From assembly GCF_900103615.1 (NCBI RefSeq), contig NZ_FNGW01000005.1, positions 124,001 through 188,000 on the forward strand: 64,000 nt of DNA. The letters run 5' to 3'. Position numbers and translations under genes: made by a program. Of this stretch, positions 17,922 to 27,514 are shown piece after piece; position 1 is the stretch's first letter, and every line of letters begins with the position of its first letter. Source of the DNA: Romboutsia lituseburensis DSM 797 (lineage in GTDB: Bacteria; Bacillota; Clostridia; Peptostreptococcales; Peptostreptococcaceae). The notes below the pieces were generated by a model. It was not told where the DNA came from and ran no database searches. It saw only the letters and a program-made list of their open reading frames with translations.

Positions 17922-17926
17922 ATTTA

Positions 17927-18760
17927 TTATACCTCCAAAAGTCCTTCGCATATTTTTATAGACGGTCCTGTCATATAAACAAAATCCTCTTCTATATCTA
18001 TTTTTACACTTCCACCTTGTGATGTTACATTTACATTTTTATCAGTTTTTCCTAGATAGTTAGATATTATAGCTGAAGCTGTCATACCTGTACCACATCC
18101 TAAAGTATACCCACAACCTCTTTCCCAAGTATCAACAAATATATTGTTTTTATCTTGTATTTTTACAAAATTAACATTTGTTCCTTCAGGAAAAATATTA
18201 TGCTTTTCTATTAAGCTTCCATATTTTTTTATTTCGCATAAACTCATCTCATCTATGAAAATTACTGTATGTGGTACTCCCATTAATATTGAACTTATTT
18301 CAAATTTTTTCTCATCAAAATTTAGTATCTCTTTTATAAATATTGGTTTCTTTGAAATTACAGGAATGTCTTCACATGAAAATTTTCCATTTCCCATGTT
18401 TACTTTTATTGTTTCAATTTTATTATTTTTTAAGTTGATTTTAATGTTTTTAATTCCATCTAATGTTTCTACATAAAAATTATTTTTATCAACTATATTA
18501 TTGTCATAAACAAATTTAACAAAACATCTCAAACCATTTCCACACATTGATGCTATAGATCCATCAGAATTATAATATAACATTTTTATATCTGCTTTGT
18601 CTGATTTTTTTACTATTAAAAGGCCATCCGCTCCGACTGAAAATCTCCTATGACATACCTTTTTAGCTAAGTCAGAATAATATTTTAAGTCATTATTATT
18701 AAATCTTTGGTCAATTGCAATAAAATCATTACCTATTCCATGTAACTTCCAAAACTTCAT
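17927..18760 (-). CDS. dapF: Diaminopimelate epimerase
   Basis: 277 residues. It converts LL- to meso-diaminopimelate for lysine and peptidoglycan. Both catalytic cysteines are seen, in SMCGNGLRCF (near residue 73) and LGCGTGMTASA (near residue 222), and the N-terminal KLHGIGNDFI is typical. The gene heads the dapF-yicC-gmk-rpoZ-coaBC run and is divergent from rqcH. Confidence 0.96.
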   Translation of the reverse strand: MKFWKLHGIGNDFIAIDQRFNNNDLKYYSDLAKKVCHRRFSVGADGLLIVKKSDKADIKMLYYNSDGSIASMCGNGLRCFVKFVYDNNIVDKNNFYVETLDGIKNIKINLKNNKIETIKVNMGNGKFSCEDIPVISKKPIFIKEILNFDEKKFEISSILMGVPHTVIFIDEMSLCEIKKYGSLIEKHNIFPEGTNVNFVKIQDKNNIFVDTWERGCGYTLGCGTGMTASAIISNYLGKTDKNVNVTSQGGSVKIDIEEDFVYMTGPSIKICEGLLEV

Positions 18761-18950
18761 AATATCGCCCCTTTTAAATTTTAAATCTCTAACTTAATAT
18801 TATACAATATATTGCTTAGAAAAGGAAATTATATAATATATAATTTAATTTTTTTTTGTATATGTATTAATACTTAACCCTATTCACAATATAGATATTA
18901 TGTGTAATAATTAACTTAAAATGATTTCGTCTAAGAAAGGAGCGATTATT

Positions 18951-20723
18951 ATGGCTTTAGATGGTTTAGTTATACATTCAATTGTAGATGAACTGCACTC
19001 AAAATTATTAGGTGGTAAAATAGATAAAGTTTATCAACCTGAAAACGATGAAGTAGTTTTACATATAAGAAATAATAAACAAAATTTTAAACTAGTACTA
19101 AGTGCTAGTGCCTCTAATCCTAGAGTTTATTTAGCTAATGATTATAAAAAGGAGAATCCTATTAACGCACCTATGTTTTGCATGTTGTTTAGAAAACATA
19201 TTCAAGGTGGAAATATAGTAAACATATCTCAAGTAGGTTTTGAAAGAATTATAAAGATAAGTGTAGAGTCTTTTGACGAACTAAAGGAAAAAACTACAAA
19301 GGATATAATAGTAGAAATTATGGGACGACATAGTAATATCATACTTACTCATTCTTTAGACAATAAAATCATAGATTCGGCTAAAAGAATTCCACCTAGC
19401 ATAAGTAGAGTTCGTCAATTATTGCCAGGTTTAACCTATGATTTGCCACCAGAGCAAAACAAATTAAACCCTCTTAATGATATTTCTTTACAAGACTTTA
19501 CAAATACATTAAAAGATTTTCAAGGAAATATTTTTAAGTCGATTTATTCTAAATTTTTAGGAATTAGTCCAATTATTGCCAAGGAAATTTGTTTTAGAGC
19601 TAAAGTCGATGAAAAAACTGATACTATAGATTGTTCTGATGAAATATTTAATTTAATATATATAGAGTTTTTAAATCTATTTAAAAATATTAAATCAAAT
19701 AATTATACACCTTGTATGTTTATTGATGAAAGTATAGATAGAGTAATTGACTTTAGTTGTGTTAATATAAATCTTTTTAGCACATTATCATCTGTAAAAG
19801 ATGATAGCATGTCTAAAATATTAGAGGATTACTACAAAACAAAAGATATTAAGGATAGAATTCACCAACGTTCTTCTGATTTAAGAAAAAGTATTTCTAT
19901 TAAGCTAGATAGACTTTATAATAAGTTAAAAAAACAAAATGAAGAATTACTTGAATCTGAAAACGCTGACTCATATAAAGTTTCTGGTGAGCTTATTACA
20001 TCTTATATATACATGATAGAAAAAGGGATGGAAAGTGTAGAAGTTGATAATTTTTATGACCCTGAATACAAGAGTGTAAAAATTAAATTAAATAAAAACC
20101 TAACACCTTCTGAAAATGCACAAAAGTATTTTAAAAAGTATACTAAAATGAAAACTGCAAAAGTAGAAATAAATAATCAAATAAAAATTAGCGAAGAAGA
20201 AATTCATTACTTAGAAAATATTCTTTTAAGTATCGAAAACTGTGAAAATTTAGCTGAATTATTAGATATTAGAGAAGAATTAGGGAAAGTTGGATATTTA
20301 AAATCTCAAAATAAATCAAAAAAAGAAACTAAACTTACCACTAAACCTCATGAATTTTTAAGTTCTGATGGATTTAAAATATTAGTTGGTAAAAATAACA
20401 AACAAAACGATCACTTAACATTAAAAGTTGCTGACAATAACGATATATGGCTTCATACGAAAAATATACCTGGATCTCACGTTATAATAAAGTGTGAAGG
20501 AAAAGAAGTATCTGATGAAACTTTATTTGAAGGAGCTATGCTTGCTGCTTATTTCAGTAAGTCAAAAATGTCAGCTCAAGTACCTGTTGATTATACAAAG
20601 AAAAAAAATATTAAAAAGCCTAATGGTGCAAAACCAGGTATGGTAATATATGAAACTAATAATACTATTTATGTAACTCCTACAGAAGAGTTAGTTGCTA
20701 AATTAAAAGTAAAGGTAAATTAA
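18951..20723 (+). CDS. rqcH: Rqc2/NEMF homologue RqcH
   Basis: 590 residues from the ATG at 18951, which has AAAGGAG eight bases upstream and the family start MALDGLVIHSI; a longer frame from 18921 lacks a ribosome binding site. RqcH binds stalled 50S-peptidyl-tRNA and directs C-terminal alanine tailing for degradation. The N-terminal NFACT-N domain, a middle helix-hairpin-helix and coiled-coil region (about 270-430), and the C-terminal NFACT-R domain with DIWLHTKNIPGSHVII are visible. Older annotations call it fibronectin-binding protein. It is one of two plus-strand genes. Confidence 0.95.
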   Translation: MALDGLVIHSIVDELHSKLLGGKIDKVYQPENDEVVLHIRNNKQNFKLVLSASASNPRVYLANDYKKENPINAPMFCMLFRKHIQGGNIVNISQVGFERIIKISVESFDELKEKTTKDIIVEIMGRHSNIILTHSLDNKIIDSAKRIPPSISRVRQLLPGLTYDLPPEQNKLNPLNDISLQDFTNTLKDFQGNIFKSIYSKFLGISPIIAKEICFRAKVDEKTDTIDCSDEIFNLIYIEFLNLFKNIKSNNYTPCMFIDESIDRVIDFSCVNINLFSTLSSVKDDSMSKILEDYYKTKDIKDRIHQRSSDLRKSISIKLDRLYNKLKKQNEELLESENADSYKVSGELITSYIYMIEKGMESVEVDNFYDPEYKSVKIKLNKNLTPSENAQKYFKKYTKMKTAKVEINNQIKISEEEIHYLENILLSIENCENLAELLDIREELGKVGYLKSQNKSKKETKLTTKPHEFLSSDGFKILVGKNNKQNDHLTLKVADNNDIWLHTKNIPGSHVIIKCEGKEVSDETLFEGAMLAAYFSKSKMSAQVPVDYTKKKNIKKPNGAKPGMVIYETNNTIYVTPTEELVAKLKVKVN

Positions 20724-20728
20724 ACTCA

Positions 20729-20766
20729 AAAAAACTCTTAATTAAATTTAATTAAGAGTTTTTTAT
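20729..20766. terminator. Bidirectional terminator between rqcH and the BMP lipoprotein gene
   Basis: AAAACTCTTAATTAAA (731-746) pairs exactly with TTTAATTAAGAGTTTT (747-762), with A/T runs on both sides, so it can serve both convergent genes. Confidence 0.9.
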
Positions 20767-20769
20767 TAT

Positions 20770-21789
20770 CTATTTAGTTAATTGTTTATACTCAGCTTCA
20801 TTCTTTGGAACTTTTATTTCCCCATTTTTTACTTTTTCAGATTCTTTTTCTACTATTTTCATTACATTTTCTGGTATATGTTTACCTGAATTATCAGCCA
20901 TTCCAACTGCACCTTCTTTTAATCCATATACTTTTTCAACTCCACCTTTATATTTACCTTCAACTAATTCTTTAGCTAAATCGTAAGATGCTACATTTAA
21001 TTTTTTTATAGCAGATGTTATTACATTCTCTGGTGCTAAATCACTTTGATCTCTATCAGCACCTATAGCTAATTTATTATTCTCTTTTGCTGCTTCTATA
21101 GCTCCCGTTCCTGCATCTCCAGCAGCAGATAATATTAAGTCTACATTTCCTGCATACATTTGCTTAGCAATTGATTTCCCTTTAGCTTGATCACTAAATG
21201 AATTAGCATATTGCTCACTTATTTTTACATCTTTATTTGCAGATTCTACTCCATATTTAAACCCATATTGATACTTAACAACTCCTGGAGCTGGTAATCC
21301 GCCTATGAATCCAACATTTTTGGTTTTAGTCATATTCGCTGCTATTACACCTGCTAAATATGCAGCTTCTTGTTCTTTGAAAGTTACTGGTACTACATTT
21401 TCTGGTATTTTATCGTATGTTTCATCCATTAAGGCAAACTTTTGGTCTGGATAACTTCCAGCAGCATCCTTTATAGAGTCTTTTAACTGATATCCAACGC
21501 CTATTATTAAATCCATATCTTCATCTACTAATGTTTCTATATTTTGTATGTAATCTGATTCTTGTTTAGATTCTAAATACTTTACATGTATTCCAAAATC
21601 TTTCTCAGCTTTTTTTAATCCTTCCCATGTAGATTGATTGAAAGATTGGTCATTTATACTACCCTCACCTAGTACAATACCTACAGAAAGCTTATCTGCA
21701 CTTTCTTCCTTTTTTGATGAGCATCCTGTTAATAATGATGCCGATAATACTACTGATGCAGTTACTGCCATTAATTTTTTAAACTTCAT
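20770..21789 (-). CDS. BMP/Med-family substrate-binding lipoprotein
   Basis: 339 residues. A lipoprotein signal peptide ends in the lipobox LLTGC, with Cys23 as the lipidated residue, so the protein is anchored outside the membrane. The mature part is a type 1 periplasmic-binding fold of the basic membrane protein family (LGEGSINDQSFNQSTWEG, ALMDETYDK, GFIGGLPAPGV), whose known members bind purine nucleosides for ABC import. No ABC ATPase or permease genes are adjacent, so it is an orphan that would share a transporter encoded elsewhere. It has its own promoter at 21861-21889. Confidence 0.93.
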   Translation of the reverse strand: MKFKKLMAVTASVVLSASLLTGCSSKKEESADKLSVGIVLGEGSINDQSFNQSTWEGLKKAEKDFGIHVKYLESKQESDYIQNIETLVDEDMDLIIGVGYQLKDSIKDAAGSYPDQKFALMDETYDKIPENVVPVTFKEQEAAYLAGVIAANMTKTKNVGFIGGLPAPGVVKYQYGFKYGVESANKDVKISEQYANSFSDQAKGKSIAKQMYAGNVDLILSAAGDAGTGAIEAAKENNKLAIGADRDQSDLAPENVITSAIKKLNVASYDLAKELVEGKYKGGVEKVYGLKEGAVGMADNSGKHIPENVMKIVEKESEKVKNGEIKVPKNEAEYKQLTK

Positions 21790-21860
21790 AATTTTCCTCC
21801 TATTATGTCATTTATGAACTTTAATTCCAGTTTATTTTTTTTCGTTCGTGACAAATTCTT

Positions 21861-21889
21861 ATTTTACAAGAAATTTTTAAATCTGTCTA
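21861..21889 (-). promoter_or_regulatory. Predicted promoter of the BMP lipoprotein gene
   Basis: On the minus strand TAGACA (21884-21889), 17 bases, TAAAAT (21861-21866). The 5' UTR would be about 65 bases, ending in AGGAGGAAAATT before the start. Confidence 0.65.
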
Positions 21890-22072
21890 GGGTTTTTTAT
21901 TTAAAAATTAGTCTTATTAAATTTTCCCCTTATATTCAATATTTATTCGAAAACACTTTGGAAAAATTTTACTATACTTTATTCAGTTAAATTTATTAAT
22001 ATTTATTGATTTATACTTTATATAAATTAATTTTAAAATAAACTGGAGCAGGAATAAATTAATTTATTGAAT
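21890..22072. other. AT-rich gap between the BMP gene and the uracil permease gene
   Basis: Together with the promoter this gap is about 310 bases. I see no coding sequence with a ribosome binding site. A 13-base inverted repeat, TCCAGTTTATTTT at 21826-21838 and AAAATAAACTGGA at 22035-22047, brackets most of it. Confidence 0.5.
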
Positions 22073-22104
22073 AAAAAAAAGACTTATAAATATAAGTCTT
22101 TTTT
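22073..22104 (-). terminator. Terminator of the pyrR-uraA operon
   Basis: AAAAAAGACTTATA pairs with TATAAGTCTTTTTT around a two-base centre, followed on the minus strand by TTATTC. No pyrimidine biosynthesis genes follow it. Confidence 0.85.
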
Positions 22105-23350
22105 ATACTGTTCTTGTCTGAGCTTTTATAGATTGATTAGTTTTTTCTTCTGCTTTGAAATCTTGATTATTAAGTACTCTATTTAATACAATCCCAACTA
22201 TAGCAGCTAGGCTTAATCCTGTTATAGTAACTGTTTTTGTTATAGGTATTCCTATAACAATTCCTTTATTACTTAGATATGTTGTTCCTAACCCGATTAC
22301 CATTATTGTAGCTATTATAATTATATTATTTTTATGTTCAATACAGTTACTATCTTTAACTGTTTTAAATCCTACAAAAGTTATCATAGAGAATAATAAT
22401 ATGCTTATTCCTCCCATAACTGCACCTGGTATACTTTGTAAGAAACCTCCAAATTTACCTATACACGCAAGACATATTGCAAGCACGGCTGTGCGTCTAA
22501 GTAGTGATGGATCATAATTTTTAGTTATAGCAAGTACTGCTGTATTTTCTCCATACGTAGTATTTGCTGGACCACCTAAAAAACCAGCTACTATTGTTGC
22601 TAATCCATCCCCTAACAATGTTCTATTTAATCCTGGATTTTCTATGAAATTTTTACCTACAACAGCTCCATTTGTAGTCATATCACCTATATGCTCCATA
22701 AATACAGCTATAACTACCGGCGCTACTATTACTATTGCTTGTAAATTAAACTTTGGTAATGTAAATTTCGGAATTTCAAATAAGCTTGCTTGAGCTATCG
22801 TATTTATATCAACTAACCCTAACGATAATGATACTAAATACCCTACTATTACTGCTACTAAAATTCCTATTTGCTTTATAAATCCTCTACCAAATTTATT
22901 TATACAAAGTGCTATTGATAATGTTATTAGTGCAACTACTATATTTCCTGATGCCATATCAAATGCAGTTGGTAATAGGTTTAATCCTATAACACCTATC
23001 ATTGCTCCTGTTACTTGAGCAGGGAAATACTTTTTAATTTTATCTACACCTACTATTTTCACAACAAATGACATTAGTACATATAAAATACCTGCTACCA
23101 CTATACCACCTTGTGCATATGCTAAATCTCCATTAAAAGCTTCTTTAGCTGCTAATATTACTGGAATAAATGCGAAACTTGATCCTAAGAATACTGGGAC
23201 TTTTCCTTCTGTACAGAAGTGGAATATTAGTGTTCCTAGCCCAGCGCAAAATATTGCTACTGAAGGGTTAAATCCTGTTAGTATTGGAACTAAAACCGTA
23301 GCTCCAAACATAGCTAATAAGTGTTGTAAAGACATTACTGTTTTCTTCAT
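22103..23350 (-). CDS. uraA: Uracil permease (NCS2/UraA family)
   Basis: 415 residues with about 14 hydrophobic segments. It imports uracil, probably by proton symport, for salvage. Family features include the QHLLAMFGATVLVP start, the substrate-site region VFMEHIGDMTTNGAVVGKNF and the GGPANTTYGENTAVLAIT segment. It lies 102 bases after pyrR, and that gap contains a PyrR-type hairpin, as in the pyrR-pyrP pair of Bacillus. The start follows GGGAGG. Confidence 0.96.
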   Translation of the reverse strand: MKKTVMSLQHLLAMFGATVLVPILTGFNPSVAIFCAGLGTLIFHFCTEGKVPVFLGSSFAFIPVILAAKEAFNGDLAYAQGGIVVAGILYVLMSFVVKIVGVDKIKKYFPAQVTGAMIGVIGLNLLPTAFDMASGNIVVALITLSIALCINKFGRGFIKQIGILVAVIVGYLVSLSLGLVDINTIAQASLFEIPKFTLPKFNLQAIVIVAPVVIAVFMEHIGDMTTNGAVVGKNFIENPGLNRTLLGDGLATIVAGFLGGPANTTYGENTAVLAITKNYDPSLLRRTAVLAICLACIGKFGGFLQSIPGAVMGGISILLFSMITFVGFKTVKDSNCIEHKNNIIIIATIMVIGLGTTYLSNKGIVIGIPITKTVTITGLSLAAIVGIVLNRVLNNQDFKAEEKTNQSIKAQTRTV

Positions 23351-23430
23351 AAAAAACCTCCCAAATTTTTATTTAGGGAGAAATAATTCTCCCTTTTTCA
23401 GTCTCTCTGTACTGAATTAAAAGGTACTAT
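23351..23430 (-). promoter_or_regulatory. PyrR-responsive leader of uraA
   Basis: On the minus strand TTCAGTACAGAGAGACTGAA (23397-23416) forms a hairpin with the loop ACAGAGAG, close to the PyrR recognition loop (consensus ARUCCNGNGAGGYU). AGTACCTTTTAATT directly precedes it and recurs in the pyrR leader. It is followed by AGGGAGAA, a four-base loop and TTCTCCCT (23375-23394) with only a weak U-run, then the uraA ribosome binding site GGGAGG (23357-23362), which could itself pair with the same CTCCC. Control may therefore be on translation; see findings. Confidence 0.65.
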
Positions 23431-23452
23431 AAATTCTTTATAGTGTATGTGT

Positions 23453-24016
<564 letters not shown>

Positions 24017-24039
24017 TTAATTTTTACATGGTAATATGA

Positions 24040-24176
24040 AAAGCTTCTTATCATAAGACAAGAAGCTATAATATACTTACTTTATTTAGGTTAGCCTTAA
24101 ACAAAACAAACTAGTTTATGTTTTAGCTTTCCTAATGCTTTTGCCTTATGATATCTCTGTATCAATTAAAGGTACT
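24040..24176 (-). promoter_or_regulatory. PyrR attenuator leader of pyrR
   Basis: On the minus strand the PyrR-type hairpin TTGATACAGAGATATCA (24149-24165) has the loop ACAGAGA. Its 3' side TATCATAAG (24145-24153) is exactly complementary to CTTATGATA (24049-24057), which lies in the loop of a terminator with an 8-bp stem (AGCTTCTT/AAGAAGCT, 24042-24067) followed by TTTC. The two pairings exclude each other, which is the arrangement of a PyrR antiterminator. The AGTACCTTTAATT element precedes the hairpin. Confidence 0.75.
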
Positions 24177-24195
24177 ATTATTTTATATTGTTTAT

Positions 24196-24224
24196 ATTAT
24201 ATATTTATATTTTATTTTTTGCAA
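24196..24224 (-). promoter_or_regulatory. Predicted promoter of pyrR-uraA
   Basis: On the minus strand TTGCAA (24219-24224), 17 bases, TATAAT (24196-24201), just past the rluD stop codon. It would give a leader of about 200 bases. Confidence 0.7.
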
Positions 24225-24227
24225 TAC

Positions 24228-25139
24228 TTATTTTAACTTATTGATAATATCCTTAAAATAATTAGGCAGTTCTGAGTCAAATTCTATATATTCATTTTTA
24301 GATGGATGTATAAATCCTAATTTCTTAGCATGTAATGTTTGCCCATTTGTTTTAAATTTATTATTTTTAGGTCCATACACTGGATCTCCTAGTAAAGGAT
24401 GGTTTATAGATAGTGCATGAACTCTTATTTGATGTGTTCTACCTGTTTCTAGTCTAGCTCTCATGTGAGTAAAATTCTCAAATCTTTGAACTACTTCAAA
24501 ATGAGTTACTGCATTTTTACCTCCAGGTACTACTGCCATTTTTAATCTATCTTTAGGATTTCTTCCTATAGGTTTATTTACTGTTATCTTATCCTCTTTA
24601 ACTACACCATGACATATAAATTCATATTCTCTTGTTATTGAATGGTCTTTTAATTGTTCTGCTAAGCTATTATGAGAATTATTATTTTTTGCTATCATAA
24701 GTAAACCTGATGTATCTTTATCAATTCTATGAACTATGCCTGGTCTAATAACACCATTTATAGAAGATAATTTATCTTTGCAATGATATATAATTGCATT
24801 AACTAACGTATTTTCATAATTTCCTGGTGCAGGATGTACTACCATATCCTGTGGTTTATTTATAATTAATATATCCGTATCTTCATAAACTATATCTATA
24901 GGGATATCTTGTGGTAAAACTTCTAATAACTTCGGTGCTGGAATTTCTATTATCACCTTATCATCTTCTTTTACCAAATATTTTGCTTTTTCTTCTTTTC
25001 CATTAACTTTTACTTTTTTGTCTTTAATAATTTTTTGAATATAGCTTCTTGACATATCTCCAAGTTGTGATGATAGATAAACATCTAATCTATCTCCCTC
25101 TTCGTCCTCAAGAACTAAAAATTCTCTTATTTCGTCCAT
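24228..25139 (-). CDS. rluD: RluD-type 23S rRNA pseudouridine synthase
   Basis: 303 residues. An N-terminal S4 RNA-binding domain (about residues 14-75) precedes the RluA-family catalytic domain with HRIDKDTSGLLMIAKN, where the Asp is catalytic, and the C-terminal LETGRTHQIRVH. It would make pseudouridines in 23S rRNA; assignment to RluD rather than a relative (Bacillus YlyB) rests on family and context. It overlaps the lspA stop by one base (TAATG), a conserved lspA-rluD pairing. Confidence 0.93.
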   Translation of the reverse strand: MDEIREFLVLEDEEGDRLDVYLSSQLGDMSRSYIQKIIKDKKVKVNGKEEKAKYLVKEDDKVIIEIPAPKLLEVLPQDIPIDIVYEDTDILIINKPQDMVVHPAPGNYENTLVNAIIYHCKDKLSSINGVIRPGIVHRIDKDTSGLLMIAKNNNSHNSLAEQLKDHSITREYEFICHGVVKEDKITVNKPIGRNPKDRLKMAVVPGGKNAVTHFEVVQRFENFTHMRARLETGRTHQIRVHALSINHPLLGDPVYGPKNNKFKTNGQTLHAKKLGFIHPSKNEYIEFDSELPNYFKDIINKLK

Positions 25140-25591
25140 TACTTCACCTGCTTTTCTTCATCAAAAAATATTATATATGCACATAGCATTATTGTTCCTA
25201 ACACTACAAAAACATCAGCTACATTAAATACATACTCCCATATAAATCTAAAATCAAAATAATCTACTACAAAGCCTAATCTGACTCTGTCTATTAAGTT
25301 GCCTATAGCACCCGATATTATAAGTATAATACCCGCTCTTCCTAATATATTAACCTTCTTAGTATGTAAGTAATACAATCCAAAAACTGATGCAGCTAAC
25401 GCAACTATTATAAATATAGTTTGATTATTTTGCAACATCCCAAATGCTGCTCCTCTATTTTCTACATATGTAAGATGAAATACATTTTGTATTATAGGTA
25501 TGCTTCCAATTTCTTTTAGAGCTTTTAATGCCCATACTTTAGACAACTGATCTATTCCTATTAGTAAAATTATTATTAACTCATATAACAA
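25139..25591 (-). CDS. lspA: Lipoprotein signal peptidase II
   Basis: 150 residues with four membrane helices. It cleaves lipoprotein signal peptides before the lipidated cysteine. The two catalytic aspartates are seen in GNLIDRVRLGFVVDYF and FNVADVFVVLG, and the ENRGAAFG motif is intact. Its substrates here would include the BMP lipoprotein. Translation is coupled to rluD. Confidence 0.97.
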   Translation of the reverse strand: MLYELIIILLIGIDQLSKVWALKALKEIGSIPIIQNVFHLTYVENRGAAFGMLQNNQTIFIIVALAASVFGLYYLHTKKVNILGRAGIILIISGAIGNLIDRVRLGFVVDYFDFRFIWEYVFNVADVFVVLGTIMLCAYIIFFDEEKQVK

Positions 25592-25630
25592 TATATTTTC
25601 CTCCCAACTATTTATATATTACTATTATAC

Positions 25631-25657
25631 AAAAAAAAGCTTCCTAATTGGAAGCTG
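25631..25657 (-). terminator. Terminator after the polysaccharide deacetylase gene
   Basis: On the minus strand AGCTTCC, loop AATTA, GGAAGCT, then eight U residues. It overlaps the gene's stop. Confidence 0.9.
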
Positions 25658-26434
25658 TTATTTCTTATTTTGTGTAGGATGATCTTTATCTATATGATCA
25701 ATTAACTGTGATACAGTTACAAATTTGTATCCCATTTCTTTTAATCTAGGTATGACAACATCTAAAGCTTGTATAGTTTGTGATTTAGAATTTCTTAAAT
25801 TATTATAATCATGTAATAAAACTATATTACCATTTTCAACTTTAGAAGTTATTGTGTTAACAATATAATAAACACCTGGATTTGACCAATCTCTTGGATC
25901 TAAATTAGACCATAGAATAATATTCATATCTTTTGATTTTACGATACTACACATATCTTTGCTAATAGCTCTGTATGGTGGTCTAAATAGCTTTGGCTCT
26001 TTTCCTATAACATTTTTAATAGCTTTTTGTGTATCATTTATTTCTTTATCAATTTCTGCATAACCTCTTTTTGAAACATTAATATGCGTAAAAGTATGAT
26101 TTCCAATTTCATGACCTTCTTCATATTCTCGTTTTAAGAGTTCAGGGTTCCAACCCACTTTTTCTCCTACAACAAAAAAAGTAGCTTTTACATCATATTT
26201 CTTTAATATATCTAATATTTGAGGGGTAAAATCCTCATCTGGTCCATCATCAAAAGTTAAAGCTATCATTTTTTCATCATCATTGCCTTTTTTTATAATA
26301 ATATCCTCATAATCATTTACTATATCTTCTTTTAAATTTAAAGTTTCTTTAGTTTGGCTATCTTCTTTGCTATACGAGTATAGACCTATTACCATAAGTA
26401 ACAATGCTGATACTACATATAATATTTTTTTCAT
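25658..26434 (-). CDS. Polysaccharide deacetylase (NodB domain)
   Basis: 258 residues. An N-terminal hydrophobic segment (about 4-20) acts as a signal anchor, so the enzyme works at the cell surface or in the spore wall. The carbohydrate esterase 4 motifs are complete: TFDDGPDEDF (catalytic Asp and metal Asp), HEIGNHTFTH (two metal His), RPPYR and LHDYNN. It should remove acetyl groups from peptidoglycan or another glycan. It follows the DksA-type gene by about 25 bases. Confidence 0.92.
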   Translation of the reverse strand: MKKILYVVSALLLMVIGLYSYSKEDSQTKETLNLKEDIVNDYEDIIIKKGNDDEKMIALTFDDGPDEDFTPQILDILKKYDVKATFFVVGEKVGWNPELLKREYEEGHEIGNHTFTHINVSKRGYAEIDKEINDTQKAIKNVIGKEPKLFRPPYRAISKDMCSIVKSKDMNIILWSNLDPRDWSNPGVYYIVNTITSKVENGNIVLLHDYNNLRNSKSQTIQALDVVIPRLKEMGYKFVTVSQLIDHIDKDHPTQNKK

Positions 26435-26458
26435 TTAGAACAACCTCTTCTCTTATTA

Positions 26459-26959
26459 TCAGTCTCTATCAGATTCATCGTTAGGCATTTTATTCATTTC
26501 ATTTAACTGTAATAAAACATCATCATAGAAACTAGAACCTCTATTTATAAGATTTTGATTTTCATATCTACTTGTAAGGTGTTTATCTGGTTGGTTTTTC
26601 GCACAGCAACTGCATAAATTAGTTTCTGGAAGTATATCTAGTCTATCTTCATCTATATGTTTATGACACTCTTCACATATTCCATAAGTTCCATTTTCTA
26701 TTTTGTATAAAGCATTTTCTATATCATTTAATTTTCCTTGCTCATGTATCGTCAAACTATTTTGCATATCTTGCATAAAAGTTTCAGTTCCCATATCAGC
26801 TAAATGATTATCATAACTTGATAGTTCAGAAGTAGTATATTTTTCACTAGTATGCTCTTTTGTATCTCCAAATAAAGTATTATCTTGCATTTCTTCTATT
26901 AAGTTTGTTAACTTTTTCTTCTCATTTAATAATTCATTTTTATATTTGTTTATATTCAT
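26459..26959 (-). CDS. TraR/DksA-type zinc finger protein (YteA family)
   Basis: 166 residues from the ATG at 26959, selected because AGGAGG lies nine bases upstream; the upstream ATG at 26977 would itself sit on that site. An N-terminal coiled-coil (about residues 1-30), the YTTSELSSYDNHLADMGTE segment typical of YteA proteins, and a four-cysteine zinc finger (CEECHKHI...CSCCAKN, near residues 95-120) are present. Relatives bind RNA polymerase in the secondary channel (DksA) or are sporulation-linked (YteA). The exact role is not shown here. Confidence 0.88.
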   Translation of the reverse strand: MNINKYKNELLNEKKKLTNLIEEMQDNTLFGDTKEHTSEKYTTSELSSYDNHLADMGTETFMQDMQNSLTIHEQGKLNDIENALYKIENGTYGICEECHKHIDEDRLDILPETNLCSCCAKNQPDKHLTSRYENQNLINRGSSFYDDVLLQLNEMNKMPNDESDRD

Positions 26960-26976
26960 ATCTATTTTCCTCCTCA

Positions 26977-27360
26977 TTATTTTCTATATTGATCTACAAT
27001 ATTTAGTAATTTTGCTATATATTCTCCTATTACAGGTAAATCAATCCAACTACCTAATAAGTAAAACACTACACCTGCTAAAAAAGAAAAACCTATAGCT
27101 TGCCCAAATCCTTTTCCCAGTCCAGCTACAAAATTTATTAAAAAGAGCCTTCTCTTGCTATCAGTTAACATCATATATTCTCTAATACGGCTTCTTTCTA
27201 TAGTAAGCATTAATCTTTCTAAATAACGCCTTATCAACCCCAAATCTTCTGCAGTTCTATCACATAGATTAAATTCATTCATAGCTTTATCAAGATCTTT
27301 CATGCTTATTGGATTTTGTTGATCTAAATTATTGTCCTCTCTATGCTTAATATGTATCAC
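26977..27360 (-). CDS. DUF5665-type small membrane protein
   Basis: 127 residues as read from a GTG at 27360. The start is uncertain because the ribosome binding site (AAAGGAT) is too close. The N-terminal half is charged; a membrane stretch spans about residues 82-108 (LGKGFGQAIGFSFLAGVVFYLL), shown here only in outline, followed by a second short hydrophobic part. The basic SKRRLFLINFVAGLGKG motif before the helix is characteristic of DUF5665. Function unknown. It probably starts the operon with the DksA-type and deacetylase genes. Confidence 0.75.
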   Translation of the reverse strand: MIHIKHREDNNLDQQNPISMKDLDKAMNEFNLCDRTAEDLGLIRRYLERLMLTIERSRIREYMMLTDSKRRLFLINFVAGLGKGFGQAIGFSFLAGVVFYLLGSWIDLPVIGEYIAKLLNIVDQYRK

Positions 27361-27416
27361 ATCCTTTTATAAGGCACTTTTCATATAAATATTATGTGAA
27401 GTTTTACTTATAAAAA

Positions 27417-27468
27417 TACAAAAGGATTATACCTAAATTAAAAACCTTAATTTTGGTATAATCCTTTC
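27417..27468 (-). terminator. Terminator of the mtnN-trpS operon
   Basis: A long stem on the minus strand: AAAGGATTATACC pairs with GGTATAATCCTTT, with further A/T pairing inside, followed by TGTATTTTT. Confidence 0.85.
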
Positions 27469-27514
27469 AATTCTAAATATTAACTTTTTTATTTAAATTT
27501 AATATATATGTTAA

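Noticed and set aside
21805-21990. A 61-codon plus-strand frame upstream of the BMP lipoprotein gene
   Set aside because: No ribosome binding site, low-complexity Phe/Tyr-rich product, and it overlaps the predicted BMP promoter.
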